Assembly (NCBI GenBank): GCA_023443455.1
Contig: JAEZUE010000039.1
Coordinates: forward strand, 62,001-126,000
From: Verrucomicrobiota bacterium
Lineage (GTDB): Bacteria; Verrucomicrobiota; Verrucomicrobiia; Opitutales; Opitutaceae
Direction: 5' to 3'
Length of the DNA: 64,000 nucleotides
Each line of letters begins with the position of its first letter. The stretch's first letter is position 1. A program made the position numbers and the translations under genes. Positions 61,116-64,000 of the stretch are shown one piece after another. Below the pieces are notes generated by a model. The model was not told where the DNA came from and did no database searches. It saw only the letters and a list, made by a program, of their open reading frames with translations.

Positions 61116-61277
61116 ATGTTTCGAATCATCATTGGCATCGTCATGATCGTCGGCGGCGCATCCGGAAAACTGGCACTGCGCGGCACCAACAGTTCGGGAG
61201 CGCTGGTCGTGGTTGGCGTGCTCCTCCTCGGCTACGGCATCTACAAGGCCAGCACCGGCGCGTCGGGCGAAGGCTGA
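61116..61277 (+). CDS. Small two-span membrane protein (53 aa)
   Basis: ATG 61116 gives MFRIIIGIVMIVGGASGKLAL...GYGIYKASTGASGEG, 53 residues. It has one of the few clear ribosome sites in the window: AAGGA at 61105-61109, 6 nt before the ATG. Two hydrophobic segments (residues 2-15 and 28-43) flank a short polar loop, LRGTNSSG. This is the pattern of small Gly-rich inner-membrane proteins found widely, function unknown. Confidence 0.6.
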   Translation: MFRIIIGIVMIVGGASGKLALRGTNSSGALVVVGVLLLGYGIYKASTGASGEG

Positions 61278-61480
61278 ACGGCAACGAAGGATTGGCGACA
61301 GCGGCAGTGACTCCGGGCGTTGGTACGGACCAGCCCTGCGACGGGGCCGATGATGCGCGTTGGAGCACGCCCGGAGGGGCGGATTGCCGCATTTCCGCCT
61401 TCCGCCCCCAGCGCACATCCTTAGCGTGCCCGACGTCCCCGTTCACTGGCCACCGTCAACCGCCCACCGACCTCCCGCCC
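61278..61480. other. Intergenic region upstream of yhaM
   Basis: About 200 bases with no supported gene; long frames crossing it come from the adjacent YhaM gene in other frames. Confidence 0.4.
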
Positions 61481-62485
61481 ATGCCCCAGCTCACCGTCCA
61501 GGAACTTCGCAGCCTCAACCGCGCCGGCAACCCCGCCTTCTCCGGCATCTTCGTGCTGCGCAAGCTCGCGCAGAAGACCGCCAAGAACGACAACGCCTTC
61601 CTTTCCATCGAGCTGGGCGACCGTACCGGTTCCTTCAACACGACCGTGTTCGGCGACTCGCCCTCCTTCGGCCTGCTCAAGGCCTCCGGCGAGGGCGCCG
61701 TCGTGCGCGTCGAGGGCAAGCTCGACTATTTCCAGGAGCGCCTCGCCCCGAAACTCGCGCACATCGAGGTCGTCGACGACGCCGAACTCGCCGCCAACCC
61801 CGACCTCATCGCCGCACTCGTCGAGTCCGCCCCCGAGGAAATCGGGGCGCTCTGGGCCGAGTTCCAATCCTACATCGCCGCGATCCGCCAGCCCGAGCTG
61901 CACGCCGCCGTGCAGTCCGTCTTCGAGGAGATCGGCGAGACGTTCCGCATCTCTTCGGCCGCTATCGCCATGCACCACGCCTACCGCGGCGGACTGCTCG
62001 AGCACACCACCCACATGGCCCGCGCGGCCACCGCCCTCTTCCCCGTGTATCCGGAGATCGACCGCGACCTCGCCCTCGCCGGCATCCTCCTCCACGACAT
62101 CGGCAAGACCATCGAGTACGACTCCGGCCTCGCCATCAAGAAGAGCCGCCGCGGCATCCTCCAGGGCCACGTCGTGCTCGGCTACCAGCTCGTCCGCAAG
62201 CACGGCCTCAAGAACAAGCTCGCCCCCGACCTGCTCGAACGGCTCGAGCACATCATCCTCAGCCACCAGGGCGAGCTCGAGTGGGGTGCCGCCGTCATGG
62301 CCGCCACCCCCGAGGCCGTCTTCGTGTCGATGGTCGACAACCTCGACGCCAAGATGGGCATGGTCCAGCGCGTCCTGCGCAACAGCGGCGAGAACAGCGA
62401 ATTCTCCGAATACCTGCCCGGCCTGAAGGCCCCCGTCCTGCTCGCTCCGCCGCCGGCGGCGCCGGAGCTGCCCCCCTCCGCCTGA
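61481..62485 (+). CDS. yhaM: 3'-5' exoribonuclease YhaM family (OB-fold + HD domain)
   Basis: A 334-residue protein from ATG 61481 (MPQLTVQELRSLNRAG); the frame is open 144 codons upstream without family character. N-terminal OB-fold nucleic-acid binding domain (FVLRKLAQKTAKNDNAFLSIEL, VVRVEGKLDYFQERLAPKL), then an HD metal domain: HHAYRGGLLEHTTHMARAA, ILLHDIGKTIEY, GILQGHVVLGYQLV and ILSHQGELEWGAAV. YhaM degrades single-stranded RNA and DNA from the 3' end with Mn or Co. A Pro/Ala-rich tail ends the protein. Converges on the VanY-type gene with a strong hairpin between. Confidence 0.9.
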   Translation: MPQLTVQELRSLNRAGNPAFSGIFVLRKLAQKTAKNDNAFLSIELGDRTGSFNTTVFGDSPSFGLLKASGEGAVVRVEGKLDYFQERLAPKLAHIEVVDDAELAANPDLIAALVESAPEEIGALWAEFQSYIAAIRQPELHAAVQSVFEEIGETFRISSAAIAMHHAYRGGLLEHTTHMARAATALFPVYPEIDRDLALAGILLHDIGKTIEYDSGLAIKKSRRGILQGHVVLGYQLVRKHGLKNKLAPDLLERLEHIILSHQGELEWGAAVMAATPEAVFVSMVDNLDAKMGMVQRVLRNSGENSEFSEYLPGLKAPVLLAPPPAAPELPPSA

Positions 62486-62495
62486 TCATCCCATA

Positions 62496-62535
62496 CGTTG
62501 GGAGCGGGCGCCGGATCTCGCCCCCGCTCCCAACG
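62496..62535. terminator. Bidirectional hairpin between yhaM and the peptidase gene
   Basis: Perfect 13-bp stem CGTTGGGAGCGGG / CCCGCTCCCAACG with a 14-nt loop, placed between convergent stops. No long U-tract, but stem strength and position support termination for both genes. Confidence 0.65.
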
Positions 62536-62542
62536 GGGCATT

Positions 62543-63028
62543 TCAGGCTGCCCACAACCAATGCCACGGCTCGAACCCGATGCCCGTGGCCCCATCAAGC
62601 GGGTACGAAAGCGAATAGCCGAAACGCCCGGCATGCCGGGCCAACCAGCGAAACGCACTCGTCGCGGCGAAACTTTCGGTGAGGTGCTCACACTCCGGCG
62701 AGCCGATGTCGATCGCCCGGCCCGTGTGGTGCTCGCTGTGCCCAGGATAGGCGCTCACGCGAAGGATCTCCCGCCAGGGCACACCCGCGGCAAGCTTGCG
62801 CTCCACGATCTCGCGCTGCCGCGCGATACTGCGAAAACCCGACACGGCCAACAACACCACACCATCCGCCCCGGCCGCCTCACGCATCGAGTTCCACGCC
62901 GAGGCCGCGTCCGGCGTCAGCCGCAGCTCGCGTCCCAGCACATCGAGACCGACCACGACCAATGCGGACGCCTCGACCTGCGGCGGCAGGCGGCATTCGT
63001 AGCCGGGCGGCAGGGCGGGAAGATCCAT
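62543..63028 (-). CDS. M15B D,D-carboxypeptidase/dipeptidase (VanY/DdpX-like)
   Basis: A 161-residue zinc peptidase acting on D-Ala-D-Ala peptides. Conserved family sites: VSGFRSIARQREIV, metal-binding SEHHTGRAIDIG (SxHxxGxAxD) and EPWHW with the third ligand and catalytic region. There is no signal peptide or membrane anchor from ATG 63028 (MDLPALPPGYECRL), so it may be cytoplasmic like VanX/DdpX, recycling D,D-dipeptides, or lack a recognised export signal. No van resistance genes are nearby. Confidence 0.85.
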   Translation of the reverse strand: MDLPALPPGYECRLPPQVEASALVVVGLDVLGRELRLTPDAASAWNSMREAAGADGVVLLAVSGFRSIARQREIVERKLAAGVPWREILRVSAYPGHSEHHTGRAIDIGSPECEHLTESFAATSAFRWLARHAGRFGYSLSYPLDGATGIGFEPWHWLWAA

Positions 63029-63260
63029 GGGCGGCGGCGAGCTCTACAACACGAACCTCGCGACGATGGCCAGCCGAGAGCCGCGAGGCCGGTCGTTTGG
63101 CATCGAACAGCCGCCCGGCGAAGCGGCCCCGACTGCGCCGGACTGTCCGCACCCCATTTGCGCGCATTCCAATTTTTAAGATCGCTTTCGATCATTTAAC
63201 GCGCACCGTCCGGGACTCTCGCCGACCGCCCCGCGCGGTCCCCGACCATCCACTTTCCCG
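63029..63260. promoter_or_regulatory. Upstream region of pduL with an AT-rich stretch and inverted repeat
   Basis: GATCGCTTTCGATC (63180-63193) is an inverted repeat inside the only AT-rich stretch here (ATTCCAATTTTTAAG ... ATTTAACG). It is a plausible operator/promoter for the microcompartment genes to the right. Site identity unproven. Confidence 0.4.
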
Positions 63261-63938
63261 ATGTCTTCCCCTGCCGCCCTGCCCCATCGCGAGGAGATCG
63301 CGCACACCGTCCGCCGCCTGCTCTACCAGCGCCTCCAGCGCCCGCTGCCCCGCTCGGTCGCCGCGCCCCGCCCGCTGCTCGTCAACGTCAGCGCGCGCCA
63401 CTGCCACCTCTCCCCCGCGGCCGTCGAGACGCTCTTCGGCAAGGGTCACCAGCTCACCCCGATGAAGTGGCTCTATCAGGACGGCCAATACGCCGCCAAG
63501 GAGTCCGTCACCCTCATCGGCCCGCGCAGCCGCGTCATCTCCAACCTGCGCATCCTCGGCCCCTGCCGCGACTTCAACCAGGTCGAGCTCGCGTTCACCG
63601 ATTCCATCTCGCTGGGCTTCGACATCCCCGTGCGCGCCTCCGGCGACATCAAGGGCACCCCGGGCTGCATGCTCATGGGCCCCGCCGGTTTCCTCGAGCT
63701 GCCCGAGGGCGTGATCCGCGCCGCCCCGCACGTGCACATGCATCCCGACGACGCCGCCTTCTACGGCGTGAAGCCGGGCGCCTTCATGCGCCTGAAGATT
63801 GGCGGCGCCTGCGCCATCACCTTCGACCGCATCCTCGCCCGCGTGCACCAGGACTTCAAACTCGAGGTCCACATCGACACCGACGAAGCCAACGCCTGCG
63901 GCCTCGTGCCCGGCACCCCGTGCGAACTCCTCCCCTGA
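63261..63938 (+). CDS. pduL: Phosphate propanoyltransferase PduL (microcompartment phosphotransacylase)
   Basis: A 225-residue enzyme converting acyl-CoA and phosphate to acyl-phosphate and CoA. It has the two PduL beta-barrel domains with Zn ligands in NVSARHCHLSP and PHVHMHPDDAAFYG; GPRSRVISNLRILGPCRDFNQVEL, SGDIKGTPGCMLMGPAGFLELPEGVI and a closing HIDTDEANACGL are all family-typical. The N-terminal 25 residues (REEIAHTVRRLLYQRL) form an amphipathic helix like the encapsulation peptides that target PduL into microcompartments. In Planctomycetes and Verrucomicrobia the gene opens loci for fucose/rhamnose breakdown. Another gene starts 53 bp later. Confidence 0.93.
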   Translation: MSSPAALPHREEIAHTVRRLLYQRLQRPLPRSVAAPRPLLVNVSARHCHLSPAAVETLFGKGHQLTPMKWLYQDGQYAAKESVTLIGPRSRVISNLRILGPCRDFNQVELAFTDSISLGFDIPVRASGDIKGTPGCMLMGPAGFLELPEGVIRAAPHVHMHPDDAAFYGVKPGAFMRLKIGGACAITFDRILARVHQDFKLEVHIDTDEANACGLVPGTPCELLP

Positions 63939-63991
63939 GCGCCCTCTCCCTCTCAACCGTACAACCATCAATCCAGCAACCCCGTTCCTCC

Positions 63992-64000
63992 ATGAGTGAT
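63992..64000 (+). CDS. Start of the next gene (only three codons visible)
   Basis: ATG AGT GAT begins at 63992, 53 bp after pduL and co-oriented. It is probably the next microcompartment gene, but nothing more can be read. Confidence 0.3.

Noticed and set aside
61140..61160. TGGCAC element near 61.16 kb as a sigma-54 promoter
   Set aside because: The -12 GC is wrongly spaced and it lies inside the small membrane-protein gene.

Overview
The window is high-GC bacterial DNA, dense with genes and with very few Shine-Dalgarno sequences. The gene set points to a member of the Verrucomicrobiota, most likely an Opitutaceae-like lineage: several large hybrid histidine kinases with OB-fold or substrate-binding sensor regions, a PEP-CTERM protein beside a polysaccharide-export operon, a tiny lipoprotein of a type seen in that group, xylulokinase, and at the right edge a PduL phosphotransacylase that usually opens a bacterial-microcompartment locus. 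The taxonomy is inference; no rRNA is present.

Layout. 1-8.7 kb: hybrid kinase, gamma-carbonic anhydrase, a biotin-dependent carboxyltransferase without a biotin domain, then a good sigma-54 promoter (5191-5207) in front of a micro-membrane protein, an NtrC/NtrX-type activator, a second micro-membrane protein and an NtrY-type kinase. 8.7-11.6 kb: Gfo/Idh oxidoreductase and OPT peptide transporter. 11.65-22.49 kb: an all-minus-strand defence island ending at the 3' end of tRNA-Gln(UUG). It holds HsdR, a small ORF, a KilA-N protein, a fused HsdM-HsdS, a DUF3800 protein, an unknown protein, a predicted PD-(D/E)XK/EVE-like nuclease, then an AAA ATPase plus DUF4276 pair. Many of the genes overlap by ATGA. 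The ATPase pair is bracketed by two ~172-bp direct repeats made of the nuclease 3' end joined to an HsdS tail.

22.7-38 kb: CLC-F-type fluoride antiporter, hybrid kinase, RlmN, small lipoprotein, RsmI, an MFS-PlsC-acyl-ACP-synthetase triple fusion, a second ATPase plus Toprim-like pair, xylulokinase, aspartate aminotransferase, and a double ribbon-helix-helix protein with a histone-H1-like tail. 38-52 kb: sugar-ABC ATPase; the polysaccharide-export operon (outer-membrane barrel, Wza-like, BY-kinase); a TPR protein; HisC; a PEP-CTERM protein; TrpF, a DegT aminotransferase and a membrane glycopolymer protein. 51.8-64 kb: a TMTC-like TPR glycosyltransferase, a mannanase-deacetylase fusion, another hybrid kinase, metallophosphoesterase plus isochorismatase, YhaM, a VanY-type peptidase, and PduL.

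The most promising material for new biology is the island's repeat-bounded ATPase-DUF4276 cassette, the second, unrelated ATPase/Toprim-like pair at 32.7-34.4 kb, and the sigma-54 / two-component / micro-protein operon.
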